From Atrina japonica (Eukaryota; Mollusca; Bivalvia; Pterioida; Pinnidae): 64,000 bases of DNA. The notes under the pieces were generated by a model. The model saw only the letters and a list, made by a program, of their open reading frames with translations, was not told where the DNA came from and ran no database searches. Of the stretch, positions 1 to 55,179 are shown piece after piece. The stretch is from positions 377,501 to 441,500 of the forward strand of contig BROG01000539.1 of NCBI GenBank assembly GCA_030159075.1. Direction: 5' to 3'. The first letter of the stretch is position 1. Every line of letters starts with the position of its first letter. The position numbers and the translations under genes are program-made.

Positions 1-1695
1 AAACTTTTGATAGCAAATAGTTCTCTTCATATTTAATTAATATATTCCAAATGAATATACTATGATACCTCTAGGCTGGTTTCAAGTATATTGAAATGTT
101 CGAGTTCAAACGTTTGAGAGTAGACAGCTTAAATGTATATGTATGCACCAACTGCTGTTAGACATTAGTGATTGATTTGTATGTACTTATCCTTGCCATG
201 TTAATGGTTAATAATGATGATATAGTTATATATGACTTATGCGAGTTATATATAAATTGTGAATGAAATTGTTTACATCAACATCATGACAAACTAAATC
301 GCTGTCAGTGATTTCATTAAAATAATTGCGATTCTGTGATAAGATTTAAAATTATTTATTCAATAAATGGTTTTATATTACTATTTTCTTTCTTATTTAT
401 TACCATCTTGAAGAATGGAAGTTTAATGTAATTTCATGTATGTGAGTTGAATTTAATGGTCTCTGATTCATAACATGCATCAACTCTTAATGTCTCCCAA
501 AATAAGTCTGTGTAAATACTTTTACATATACACTGATATACTAGTTAGAAACAAAAAAGCCACAACACCAGAATTGCCAATGATGTATATTACAAAACTT
601 TGTACACATATCACATAATAAATACAACAGTTTATTTATATTATGATCGATACTAAATATTCATGAGAAAAATGAAGTGACTAGACCTTCAGTGGATATG
701 AGATTACAACTGTACGACAGAAAGAAATATACAATCAACATTTTCAATGAAAATAATAATAATAGCGAGTCAATTACCAGAAAATTATGTTTTTACAAAA
801 TAAAAACATGGACTTCCAATAATTATGAAACAAAGTCAAATTCATAACTTCACTGTTAAAGTTGTTAAAGCAAATTTCAACATCAATTGAAAATGTAAAT
901 TTCAAGCTTATTTATCTTGAAAGATTCTACAGAAAAACTTCAACAATGTCATACATTTAAATGATCAAAGCTGCAGACTTTATATATTACTTTCTTTCCA
1001 ATAACCTTTTATCATGATAAAAATTATAAAATGAAAGCTGAGGATGGCTATTTGTTCTCTAATTTGACTCATTAAAAATACTGACACAGATTTGTATAAG
1101 AACGTGGAACTGTACCATACTTCAGCTGAAGTTCCTGGTTCTGTAGCCAACCACATTTTGAAGCTTTGAAATGACAGCTGATGAATAAACAAAACTTTCA
1201 TCATCTCACAAAAACTAATTCATTTCTTCACACTGACTTTTTTCCATTTTTGTATCTTTCAGTTTTAATTTTTTTTTATAAAAAGAACTTAAGTCTAGCA
1301 TAGAAGTCAAATCTAAAATTTATGAAAATTTAATCAATTGACAGAAAATGTAATATTGAGTTATTACCTTAAACTTAAATCTATCTTGTAGACAGCAAAA
1401 TAATCATTATAATGTATGAAATATAATGAATAAGCTTGTAATATGTGTCAACGAATTTTCTAATTATATTGCACTTATAATAAGTTTAATCAATAACAAA
1501 TAAGATGAGACTTCCATTCTTAATTCATGATAATTGTGAACACTCACTATCACTTGATTCATAATCAACAAAAATGATACGCAAATCAAAGGATCACAAA
1601 AATGTTTCGTACTTAAATTATCACTTGAATTTCTTATGATCCACCAGGAACAAAACCTCATATACAAAGGAACTATAATATATACTAAACTGGCA

Positions 1696-1760
1696 CAAAC
1701 ACACACACACACACACAAATATATATATATATACACTGTCACACACACAACTTACATTTA
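1696..1760. repeat. CA-TA-CA microsatellite
   Basis: (AC)10, (AT)8, then ACAC units, in the 3' flank of the MGRN1-like gene. Confidence 0.93.
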
Positions 1761-1883
1761 TATACATATATTTACAATATTTCTTGATCTATATATACAA
1801 CGACATATTTATCACCAATGATTTTTATTTTACATCTAGACATCTTATGTTCATCAATGACTACAAATAAATAGAGAATAATA

Positions 1884-1974
1884 CATGGTAAAATCTGTAT
1901 CACATGCTATATCAACCCGAGGATCCAATATCAGCCCGAGGGCCGATATGGCATGTGATACAGATTTTGCCATG
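1884..1974. repeat. inverted repeat, 30-bp arms
   Basis: Arms 1884-1913 and 1945-1974 match at about 28 of 30 positions (CATGGYAAAATCTGTATCAC...). The loop carries two CCCGAGG-like words. Probably a small foldback element. Confidence 0.88.
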
Positions 1975-2091
1975 TTTTGTTTTTTTATCATATATTTAAA
2001 ATCCTACTGGTAAACAGACAAATATTAAACATCAATGATAAAAATATATCCAATAAAAATTTAATGTCCTCCATTGGGAAGTATCAGTATG

Positions 2092-2234
2092 CGAAAAAAA
2101 CAGTAAAACACTCAAAATTCACAAATTTTCGGCCACTGGGCCTTTATCAAATGAAAATTATTGTCGTCTTTCACTTGATAAAGGCCGAGTGGCCGAAAAT
2201 TTGTGAATTTTGAGTGTTTTACTGTTTTTTTTCG
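2092..2234. repeat. foldback element, 65-bp near-perfect arms
   Basis: Arms 2092-2156 and 2169-2234 are almost perfect reverse complements (CGAAAAAAACAGTAAAACAC ... ) around a 12-base loop. MITE-like or foldback. Confidence 0.92.
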
Positions 2235-3542
2235 GATAAAAATACAGTTTTAATTTCTGTTATAATCACAACTTGGTTCCGTCAATGGAAATTTGTGTGG
2301 GCAGATCTCAGTAAAATTACTGAGCACACAACTTAAAATTAGCCTTCCTCAAGATTCTTTGCTGAAATGATTTGTATTTTAGTGTAAATATGTTATGATG
2401 ATATATCTGAAATAACGTTAGGCCTACAGGAACTTTTAAAAGAACATTCATGAATCCCTGTTGTGTTGCTGTTCACAGCTGAACATTGTGTTGAAGGGAA
2501 TAGATTACAGTGCTCTTGTGTACTTGTATCTAAAAGTGAAACATGAATGCACAACTATTTGCGGTGTGTTGAACCTACCTACGGAATATCATTACACTTG
2601 TTAAATCGAATGTTCAGTAAATCAAGTGATTCTTTCACATTTTCATTCAACAATCCTTAAAAATGTTCACAATCAGGCCTAATATTTCACAGAATGTACT
2701 TACACTGGCGTTGATGCAAACTATAGGTTTTTGTCTGAAGCGGAAAACAATCGGGGTGTTCCGAATAATAAAAATACAAAAAGTGTTCCAAATGGGGGTG
2801 CGGTAAAGGGTTACAGGGGTGTGATAAAGAGAGGGCTGATACAGGGTGTGTGACAAAGGGCATGTGCTGGCTCCTGTATCAGAGATAAAAAAAATCTGTA
2901 TTTTGAAGTAAGTATATCATAAATAATAAATTTCACACAGCACTGAAAGAAGTGTATTTACTGCAGCATTCATATAAATCTTTTATGTTTGTCTTCACTA
3001 TGTTGTGTATTATCCTTTACCAAGATAATCAAAATTCTAATTAATGTTCAGGAGTGTGAGTACTTTTTAACCCATAACCCCCCCCCCAAAAAAAACCAAT
3101 GGATTCTTTCTTCATTAAATCAATGACTTAGACCAGTTCAAAGGTGTCTTTAGGGGTTTATGAGTTTACTTACTGATTTGATGTGTATAAAATATAAACA
3201 AACAATTTATGCTAGGCTCTATTATAGAAGCGTTTCTCACTTAAACGGTTTCCAGTAGTTACAATACTATAATTTTTAAACAAAATAATTACTTTATCAA
3301 TCTATATCCTACAGTTTCTATGCCTATAATCTGGATTCGTATAACCTAATAATATCACAGACTATGCCATATTAACTTTCCAAGAATTGTAATATAACCA
3401 TGAATGCTTGCAGATGTCACTAACGTAGTAAGTAGATAATATCAATCATAGAAATAACATAAAAACACATGTATACTTGAAGATGGAAATTAAGGATCTG
3501 CAATCCCAAACACCTGGAACTTGAAAGCAGGGCTACAGAAAT

Positions 3543-3548
3543 TTTATT
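3543..3548 (-). terminator. candidate poly(A) signal of the MGRN1-like gene
   Basis: AATAAA on the minus strand, about 435 nt past the stop codon. It is the nearest canonical signal I see, but other AATAAA sites lie further downstream (for example near 630), so the true 3' end is open. Confidence 0.3.
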
Positions 3549-3982
3549 GGCAGAATGAAAACAAATTTAAGGAGAAACTTGCTTACATCAGGTATGATAA
3601 CTCCGAATAAATGACAAAAAACATAAACTTACACTACAAATACTAAACACACACTTTCATTGAGTTTTGATTGACAATTTGTTCTTTTATCAAGCCAGTT
3701 GATATTTTCACTAAGTAATTCACTAAGATTTTCAAGTCCACAAATAATATATACAAATGTTTGTCATAATCAATGCAAGTCCACAAACTCTGGTAAATAT
3801 ATACAAATGTTTGTCATTTAATGTTATCTAAGATCATATTGCTATAAAGCAATAAACCAAGTTTGATTACAACTTGAGAATGAAACTGAAATTAATACTT
3901 GAAGGAAACCACAATGATACAATACAGACAAACCAAAAACAATATGACTACCATCTTCAATCTCATACAATAAAATACAGTT

Positions 3983-45833
<41,851 letters not shown>

Positions 45834-47100
45834 TTTAGCACAGCTGGAACTCAAAAAAATATTTGTTGCAGGATAAAGAAAGAAAATGATCAGTTTTGCT
45901 CGGTTCGGTATGTGATATTGAGGAGTGCTTTTTTCTTGAACTGAGATGCTATTGATTCCTAATTCAGGCTTTAGATGGCACTGAGATCCATTTTCCTTTC
46001 GCCACATTAATGGCTTTTGAGGAACAGCATCTGAGTGAAACTCTTTGTCCTGTAAAAGTTATGACATTGCTTTGTAATAATGGTTTTAGTCATCTTCAAA
46101 CAAATTTTTCCCTCCTTTGTTTACTGTGGTGTTACGTAGACATTGGTATCCCAATCAACAGTGCTGTTGTATTGTTGAATTTGTAAAAACTATTATAAGA
46201 GTCTCATGTTGCCGGATTAAACTGAACAATTTTATTTACTATGTTAAGTATGTTGCTAAGTGACAAAACGGTGAATGGTATTCTCCAAGTTTTCCGTGTT
46301 ATAGTGCTTGTGTTATTATTATTTTATGTACATGGTTTTCATCGAGTAAGAAGTCGGATGTTGCAATTAATTTCAGCAGTGTAGCAGTTCGGTTCACATT
46401 TGCCATGATCTCAGATTTTTCTCCCAGTTTAAAAAAAGAACGTTTTTTTTATTAATTTTTCAGCAAATATTTTAAAACTTTTTGAAAACAAGAAAACAAT
46501 TGAATTAATGAAAGGAAGAAAAATATTTAGCTTGTCATCCATGAGTGTTATTAAATGATGGGATTGACTTTCTTTTATATAAGTGTCCGTCCATTCATAT
46601 GAATCATTACCATCTTTTTTAAATCTGCTTGAAATTCATTTTGTCTTGGACATATATCAAAGAAGGTCTACCCAGCCAAACTTGGACTGCCAGTTTCTGT
46701 ATTATTCATTTTCACTTGTATAAACATCATTACATTTTATACACATATTTTGTTAGCATAATGACTAGAACTTGCCAGAGTTTGTCGTCATCTTCTTTCT
46801 TTCCTTCTTTCTTTCGTATTTTACTATGAATTTGTTTGAACTTTTGTCTCAGACTGTAGTTTAGTTTAGTCTTTTATGCTCTGCATTAAAGATAATTGTT
46901 AGTTTCATTTTTTGTAAAGATTGGATAGAACTGTTCAATCCTGCGATACTTCTTTTTAAGATACAGTTTAACGAGTGACAAAGTTTTTGTACATATATAT
47001 ATATATATATAAACTTTTTGTATAGTTGTCATTTACTGTACGTGAATATTAAAACATGGCAATTTTTAAGTTCTTGATTATGAATTCTTCATTGTTCATT
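45834..47100 (+). other. UBALD 3' UTR and immediate 3' flank
   Basis: T-rich sequence without coding signal. Possible polyadenylation signals are ATTAAA variants at 46885-46890 and 47048-47053; I see no canonical AATAAA nearby. UTR length is therefore uncertain. Confidence 0.4.
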
Positions 47101-47253
47101 AAAACTACTCAGGAATGTATTTGATATTGATGTTGTTTGTTTTTCTGGTTGACAGTCACAATATGTTTGACTAACCATGATTTACCCCGCAAACAGAATA
47201 TTTAAAGTTGCCTAGACTCGAGACTTTCAGAAAAGTTTGTCAGCATTGCATGT

Positions 47254-47880
47254 TCAGTGAGTCAAGTACAGTAAGTACTCTGTATTACAAATGAGTCAAG
47301 TGCTCAGTATCACAAATGAGTCAAGTGCTCAGTATCACAAATGAGTCAAGTGCTCAGTATCACAAATGAGTCAAGTGCTCAGTATCACAAATGAGTCAAG
47401 TGCTCAGTATCTCAAATGAGTCAAGTGCTCAGTATCACAAAATGAGTCAAGTGCTCAGTATCACAAATGAGTCAAGTGCTCAGTATCACAAAATGAGTCA
47501 AGTGCTCAGTATCACAAATGAGTCAAGTGCTCAGTATCACAAAATGAGTCAAGTGCTCAGTATCACAAATGAGTCAAGTGTCATCACACAAATGAGTCAA
47601 GTGCTCAGTATCACAAATGAGTCAAGTGCTCAGTATCACAAATGAGTCAAGTGCTCAGTATTACAAATGAGTCAAGTACCAGTACTACAAATTAGTCAAA
47701 TACATGTACAGTTAGTATTCTGTTTTACAAATAAGTCAAGTACTGTATTATAAATGAGTATTGGGTAAATAAGTCGGTACCAGTATTGCAAATGAGTAAA
47801 GGACTTGGTATTTTGCAATTGAGTCAAGTACTGAGTACATTGTAAAATGTATTTTAGAAATGAGTAAAGGACTCCATATT
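47254..47880 (+). repeat. 25-bp minisatellite with AP-1-like TGAGTCA in nearly every unit
   Basis: Units of 24-26 bp (core ATGAGTCAAGTGCTCAGTAT). Sixteen exact TGAGTCA copies lie between about 47291 and 47680, plus one at about 47258. The array decays after 47690 into looser ATAAGTCAAGTAC-like units. It lies about 1.4 kb past the UBALD stop codon. Confidence 0.93.
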
Positions 47881-48763
47881 TGAAACTAGCGGAGAAGTCA
47901 ACATTACTGTAGTACAGATGTAAATTCTAGATCTTTCAGATGACTCATGATTATGTAGTATAATGATGGACTACTGATAATTAGAATGTTAAGAGTTAAA
48001 TGGCATTCATATCTCCATAGCATTATTTCTTGTTTTGTAAATTAGAAAGATGTGGATGTCTCTTTAAACTTTAAAATGACTACATGTAGATAATTGGGTG
48101 TTAAACAAATCTTTTATCTCGTTGATGACGGAAAACTTGATTCCGAGCCAAAATCTTGTGACTTTCATCACACCATCAACTTTCTGTTGTCGACAGAATT
48201 CCAGGTAAATATTTTTAGGAGTAATGTTTTCTCAGGAAAATGGGGGAACTTGCATGGTGTTCATTAAAATAAAGCAACTGGAGTCCCGTCTTGTCTTACA
48301 AAAAGGGATCATATATCTTAAGAGGTTCCAGTGAAATTTTAGTAAATATATTTTATAGCCTGTAAATGAGCCCTGCAACAGTACAGAAATACCATGTTTT
48401 TTTCTGCTGGTGTAAAAATAAAGAACAGTGTAGGTGAGCCACTTGTGAAAAGGCCAGGGTGCCATACTAAAACTCTGTATTTTTAAACTTTCAAGGCATG
48501 TAGACTTTCTCAAACTGCAGGACAGAGTTCAAATTGATTTCATTGCAAGTATATCCTTGATGTAGGGTTTCAATTTTATAGAATAAAGGAAGTAAATGCA
48601 TCTTATCAAATATAACAAACTAGATCTATTACAGATTTTACCTGTAAAGTCATTCGGATTGTTGCGGGAGCATTTCATATGACAGGGTTTCAAACTATAT
48701 ATTAACTATCAACATCTCGGAAACTATTGGTTGTCTGTTGCCTTCAGATTTATATATGCATGT

Positions 48764-48944
48764 ACAGTTAAACCTGTATATAGGGGCCACCCAAGGGACC
48801 AGAAAATATTGACCCTTTTGTGCAGATGACCCTTATACACAGGTCCAATTTAGTTGAAGTTTGCAGTCAAGGGACTTGAAAAAACTGGCCTTTATAAACA
48901 GGTGATCCTTATGTAGAGGTGGCCGCTATAGCAGGTTTTACTGT
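48764..48944. mobile_element. ACAGTAAAACCT-family element, copy 4 (181 bp)
   Basis: Starts ACAGTTAAACCTGTATATAG and ends GGCCGCTATAGCAGGTTTTA plus CTGT. Same length as copy 1 and close to its reverse complement, so these two are probably the youngest members here. Confidence 0.82.
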
Positions 48945-51900
48945 ATTACAATAAACAAAAACACTTCCAAAAGGTAAAAATGTTATTGCTGCTATCCCAT
49001 AGAGGTAGGTCAAACCATGAAATAATTTCCTTAAAGGGGGCATTATCTGAGCTGTCCAAAAATGATCTAGCTTTTCACTACTTAGATTGATGTACAATAA
49101 CAGATAATATATAGGTATAAACATTCTTATATTTCTTTATATTTTGTGAAAATAAGGACCCAGAAAGCAATGAGCCTAAAATTAGCCAACCAAAACTTTT
49201 TGTTTAGTCAAAAACATATACCAAACGTGGCCAAAAATATTTATTCAATTACACATTCTTAGCCAGTTTTGAAAAAATGCTTTAGACTTAAAAATAAGCC
49301 AATTACACTTTGTTTTGTCAATCTTAAAAATATTAGTCACTGGCTACATTGGCTAATGACAGGTTGAGCCCTGAGATCCAGTGTCGTATACATAATTATA
49401 CAAATACATGTAGCATGGTCAAATTAATCATTTTCAAACAAATAATGGCCAAATTGGGTTCCTCGACCAATTTTTACAAAATATATAGGAATTTAAAACT
49501 TTATGCCTATGTATGCATGTGTATATCTTTCTTGTTATTGTACTTCAATCTAGGAAGTAAAATATTTATTGTTGCAAACAAGTTGAGCGCATAATAATAA
49601 TGGAGAAGGAAGTTTATGACATTTATTTTTAGAAAATTCTCAAATGAAAATGGTTACATATCAAGATATAGAAACTGAACATTTTGTATCTGTTATATAC
49701 CACATGTCTTGCAGTATTCAAAGTACCTATGATAAATCTTATAACAGCAAAGAAAGAACTTTTTTTTGGACTTTATACATTGTGGCTTTTTACCATGTAG
49801 GATGTATAATGGTTTTGTGGGGATTGGATTTCATACATTGTGGGTTTTTACCCTGTATTTTGTGACGACTGAGCTTGCACATGATACATTTTCTTGTGTG
49901 GATCTTCTGAATGAAAATGTAAGAACAGACCTCAATATTTTAAAAAAAATTTAAAAACGGTTGTCTCTTATAAATATTATAAACATAATACCAAAGTTAT
50001 AATGTTCAAGACGATCGTTTCTGACAATAAGATTTCATCAGTTTAGCTCCATTTTACAACAGATACATACTTTCTAAAGAGAAAGTGGTATAATACAAGG
50101 TAAAATAATAAATCTAGATGTATAGCCAAAATCCGTCTTATTTTATGACAATCGCCTTGACTTTGTAACTGGTGTCAGCATCGGTGACAACTAACATTTC
50201 TTTCAAGTTTTATAAACCATTGTGCAGTTTAGGCGCATATGTTCATTATTATATCATTCTAAAACAGTGCATACATACTTGTAAATGCTTGTTAATTAAT
50301 CTGGCCATAAAAAGGTTATCACTGCATTTAGATAATAGGGAATACTTAGATAATAAGGAATACAATGATAACTATCCAGACCATTTTTGTCAGCATACGT
50401 ATGTTCCTATATTGAGAGACTATCAAAAGGCTCAATTAACAAAGTTTTCTGTCAGATATTACTATTTCATATGAAAAGTATACATCTTACTTTGCTGTTT
50501 ATTTGATCATCTTCTGTTTAAGATCAACGAGGTTGATATAAAATAAGTTTACAGATATCTTGATATATAGAAGACTGTTTAAATATCTATCATGGAATAT
50601 TATAGTTTGGCAGTTTGCCAGCTGAAAAAAAAATCCTTGATTTTATAAACATGTCAATTTTATGCAAGAATATTCCAATCTGTTTAGATAAAGAAATAAC
50701 CTAACAATGTTGATATTCTGTTCATTTTTACGACCATGCAAAGTTTCAGTAAGGCGCTTGATACTCAGGTTCAAGAAGCTTTAGTATAAGCATACAGAAA
50801 GTAGGCACACAAAATTGCAAATTGCAAAAAACAAACTAAAAACATTGTAAATTGGAATTGTAACAAGTCTCTGCGAATTTAAAACTGGGCGAAGCCGTTT
50901 GCATGTGCCGTTAGTGGGACGAAAATAGCATGGGGTGAAAATAATCTTAAATACAGTATATAAAATCTATTCTGAAAATTTTCAGATACTTATTGTGTTT
51001 TAAAATCGATGTCATTATGTTCATCTCATCAAATCAATAATGAAAACACAAGTTAAAGCGAAACAGAATTTTTATCCTACAATTTGCTACCTGTGAAAGA
51101 CCGACTTTAAAGAGAATAATGAATTATTCACGCAAAACATAAGTGATAATATATCAATGTTTTTGCTATATATATCGCTAGTCATCAGACACATGGTGAT
51201 CACCGATATTCCAGTAAAATTGCAAGCATTATTTGACATCTGCAAGTACAATGTACCGTATTATTTGTTGATAATAATATATTATATATCCGGGGTTTAA
51301 AGTAACCAAATTTACTCAGTACTCAGATTTTGAAATAAAAAATATAATTTCTGATGCAACTGAGCATTGTTTCTATAACTATGATATGCAGTTGCAAATG
51401 ATGAGGACATGTATAGCTCATTATAAGAAATCTTCAAATATATAAAAATTTTCTATTTTTATTAAAAAAAAATTTGACCCGATGTGTTTGATGTGGAAAG
51501 GGGAAAGAAATGTGTTTCATTATCAGTCACATAGAGAAGTTTTACGAACGACTACGGTATATTATTATAAAAATTGTAAAATAGAAGGTGAGCCTGAGTA
51601 CGAAGTGAATGTGATGATCAGACCTTGGCCGAATGTGTAGTCAACACCGATAATAGATTAATCAATAAAATTTGTTACAGAAATTTTATTTATCAAAATT
51701 TTTAGATTTACAGATTTCTTAAACACATTGGTCATTCCTCTTCCCTCGCATGACGTAAAGTCGTAAAGTAGTCATTTGACCTCCTCAATTTCTTCTTTGG
51801 TTGTGGCGCATCTGTACAGTCTATCGCAATATGCGACTTGCTGGAAACAATGGCTTGACATTAATCGAATAAACGCAACAAGATAGACCTATGAAGTATA

Positions 51901-52558
51901 TCCGCAGTATGATTTATCCGATATTCAGTTGTGTATTTACTACTTATTGTATCGAGTTCAAGCAGATATATATACTTGTATACGCTTTAGATGCTGTATG
52001 TACCGGTAATACAAAATCCCGTGAACGTTGTAAGGCTTATACAAATATACTAAATACTCAACCGAGCAAAAGTAGGTTGAAACGTACAGTGCACATAGAT
52101 CATGTTGAACTTGTGTTTATTTGCCATCACCTATATCAGCCTATATCACTTTTCACCTAGACCTAGTAAAAAGACACGGATGATCAATGAATGCATAACT
52201 ATGTCTGAAGGTCAATAGGGGTCACCCAATAGTTTATGCGTTGCTTACTTTTGAGAGCTACTATCTGGGGGAAAGCGGTAAATATCATATGGTAAATAGT
52301 TTTGAGAATAGATTCAAATAAGTAGAATTTAAAACAAAATATTTGTTATTTAGAAAGTCGACATAAACCCGCATGGGATGTAAATTGATAGAAACCAAGC
52401 TGTCCTATTTCGCTAGATTTTTATTTCTCCCAGTTTTCACACTTCTCTTACAAATATGTGTTGCTCCCTGCAAAATATAGTTTGTAGACAACACGTGAGA
52501 ATGTTTATATGTTGATAAAATCGAAGAGAGGAGAAAAGGTTTATTGATGCACATAAGA

Positions 52559-52595
<37 letters not shown>

Positions 52596-52717
52596 GTAGA
52601 ATCTCCTTGTTTCGAAGTTCATGGGACCACCCCTATTCATTCGAGATATACGGAATTCGAGATAACTTAATTTTAATTAACGTCTATTTATCTATCACTC
52701 TAAATCGGTACCGGCTG

Positions 52718-52820
<103 letters not shown>

Positions 52821-53673
52821 CTAAGTAGTAAAAGAAAATGCACAGCAATGATGATGTGGTGCAATTTGATCTTGTCGTCAACATATTGGGACATTCACAA
52901 TGACGACGAAACATTGCGGTGTACTCTTGATGTTGATTGCGGTTCTGAAGACCAAAACATTCCCTAGAAGTGTCCTTGTGGGATATGATAGGTATGAAAA
53001 GCAATAATTTACCACGTAGATACCAAAACATGTATTAAAAATATGTTATCTAACGATTAGATCGAAACGGATGCATATATAACTATTGAATGGAAGAAAA
53101 TAGTTGTTTATTTATGTGTAGTTCTGATCATTCGTATGATGATTCGGATGATTTCTTTGCTATTATCTCCAGTCAAGCGGCAAGAAGTAAACAACCATAC
53201 AAACAATCAATACACCCAATACACTTTGAACCCTGTAAAATTTCTTTGTCATAAATCATTATTTCGAAAACTACACAGGTCATGAAACGAATTATATAAA
53301 GCACTGATTTTTTTTCCGTGTCCTTATGCCTAAAATGCTATGTAATGATACGAATTTAAATGAATAGCACTAAAATGTCTTGTTTGGTCAATGATTAATT
53401 TCTGATAACACTGTAAACAAGTACAGACTACATGTTTGTTCATTGCTTTGTTTATGTCGTATTATTCTGGATTATGTATATTATCTAAGCTGTGTATGTC
53501 CACGCAAGTAAATGTAAATTTCAACATAAGACTTTTAGTAACTTGTAACGACAAACTTGTTGTTTGTAGTAGATGGAGTTAAAACGCCCTGCAATTACGC
53601 TGTGTTTCAAACTCAAATGGTATTTCAGAACCTGTAATGATTACGCCTACATCAAAACCTACAGAAAGATCGA

Positions 53674-53705
<32 letters not shown>

Positions 53706-54204
53706 TTACTTCCTAGCAACGATATTTTTTCTTCCTTGTTGTGTAAAAAATGATTTTCCATTCTATCAAGTGCTGAACAACTTAGCGCTAGTGTAAATAG
53801 TGATATCACAACAGCGATGTATGAAGCTTTATGTATCGTAGATAGAGCACGCATGAAGCTACAGTATGGTTGTGTTTGATGTAATTTTCGTACTTGTATC
53901 AGTACAAACTTATAAACAAACCTTATCATTTGGGAGAAAACGTCCATTTAAAAAAACAACAACACCAAAGACATTTAAATGAACTTTATGTGTATAAACA
54001 AAATAAAAATGTAATAAAAGTAGGGCAACGTTGATCGACCGATGTGTGTGAAAAGGAGTCAGCGATGCGGAAACTTGAATGTTGTTTTGACGGCAATGTT
54101 GTGGTTTTCTGGGATTGATCCATGTGTACAATTCGAATATGTACATCATGAATTTGTCTTATCTGTGGACTACGGTAGCTTGATGAATATGTTACTTCAC
54201 GTCA

Positions 54205-54304
54205 CACACACACATACATACATACACACACACACAACACATTATTTTATATATATATATTATATTTTATATATATATATATATTATTATATATATATAT
54301 ATTG

Positions 54305-54382
<78 letters not shown>

Positions 54383-54402
54383 GTGTATCATGTATATTTA
54401 TA

Positions 54403-54444
<42 letters not shown>

Positions 54445-54660
54445 ATATATATATATCTGACATCATCACCATCTTCTCCTTCATCATTTTTTTCCTTCTT
54501 CTTTATCTTCTTCTTCTTCTTTTCTTTTTCAACTTCGTTTTCCTCTTCGTCTTCTTGTTCTTCTCCGTCTTTTTCTTTTCCTTGTTTTTGTTGTTGTTGT
54601 TGTTGTTGTTTTCTTCTTCTTCTTATTCTTCTTCACCAAGTCCAAGTTTCAATTTTCCAA
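54205..54660. repeat. complex CA/TA microsatellite followed by a pyrimidine tract
   Basis: CACA and CATA units, then about 200 bp of TA-rich palindromic sequence, then (54460-54640) TTC/TCC/TTG-rich pyrimidine sequence including (TTG)6. A long polypyrimidine run next to cruciform-prone TA repeats could be structurally unstable. Confidence 0.9.
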
Positions 54661-54972
54661 ACATATTAACACATAACTTTTTTAAACGATTAACCGTGAA
54701 CAAATGATGCAACCTTTTCTACGCAGTGTGGAATTGAAGTGGATAGGTAAACTAGAAACAGTTGAACTAGAAATTTGTTTACTTTTATATCGGCACTAAG
54801 AGACATACATTATGTAATTTTAATACCGCGTCGATACAGACGTTTTTGAGTAATTGACAACTGTTTTTAACTAACTGCTCTTGTTTGCTGTTACAATGAA
54901 ATGTCGAGTTATGTGTTTGCTGATAGTTGTTGAATCGTCCGTACGGACTGAGACAAGAATTTATTCCTCACT

Positions 54973-55179
54973 TACTGTATACAGGGTTATTTTCGCCCCG
55001 TGTTATTTTCGCCCTATTGCACTTGCAAACGGTTTCGCCCCGTTTTAAATTCGCACAGACTTTAATTATTAAAAATAAAGATTTGCTATTTTGGATTCAC
55101 CCATTTTTGAATTTGCCCACTGACGATGAGGGCGAAAGGGCGAAAATAAAACGGGGCAAAAATGTCCGTATATACAGTA
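54973..55179. mobile_element. 207-bp MITE-like element rich in GGGCGAAAAT words
   Basis: Ends TACTGTATACAGGG and TATATACAGTA, with inner TTATTTTCGCCCC on one side and GGGCGAAAATAAAACGGGG on the other, making long imperfect inverted repeats. Confidence 0.75.

Larger units (their letters stand above)
1..3982. other. 3' flank/3' UTR of the MGRN1-like gene, no second gene seen
   Basis: AT-rich sequence with a CA/TA microsatellite, two foldback repeats (1.9 and 2.1 kb) and a small duplicated ATATACAAATGTTTGTCAT word (3752 and 3800). Short open frames here lack coding character. Confidence 0.6.

Noticed and set aside
47391..47645. 84-codon frame with repeated SQVLSITNESSAQYH peptide
   Set aside because: Frame happens to stay open because some minisatellite units are 25-26 bp. 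No start context or gene structure.
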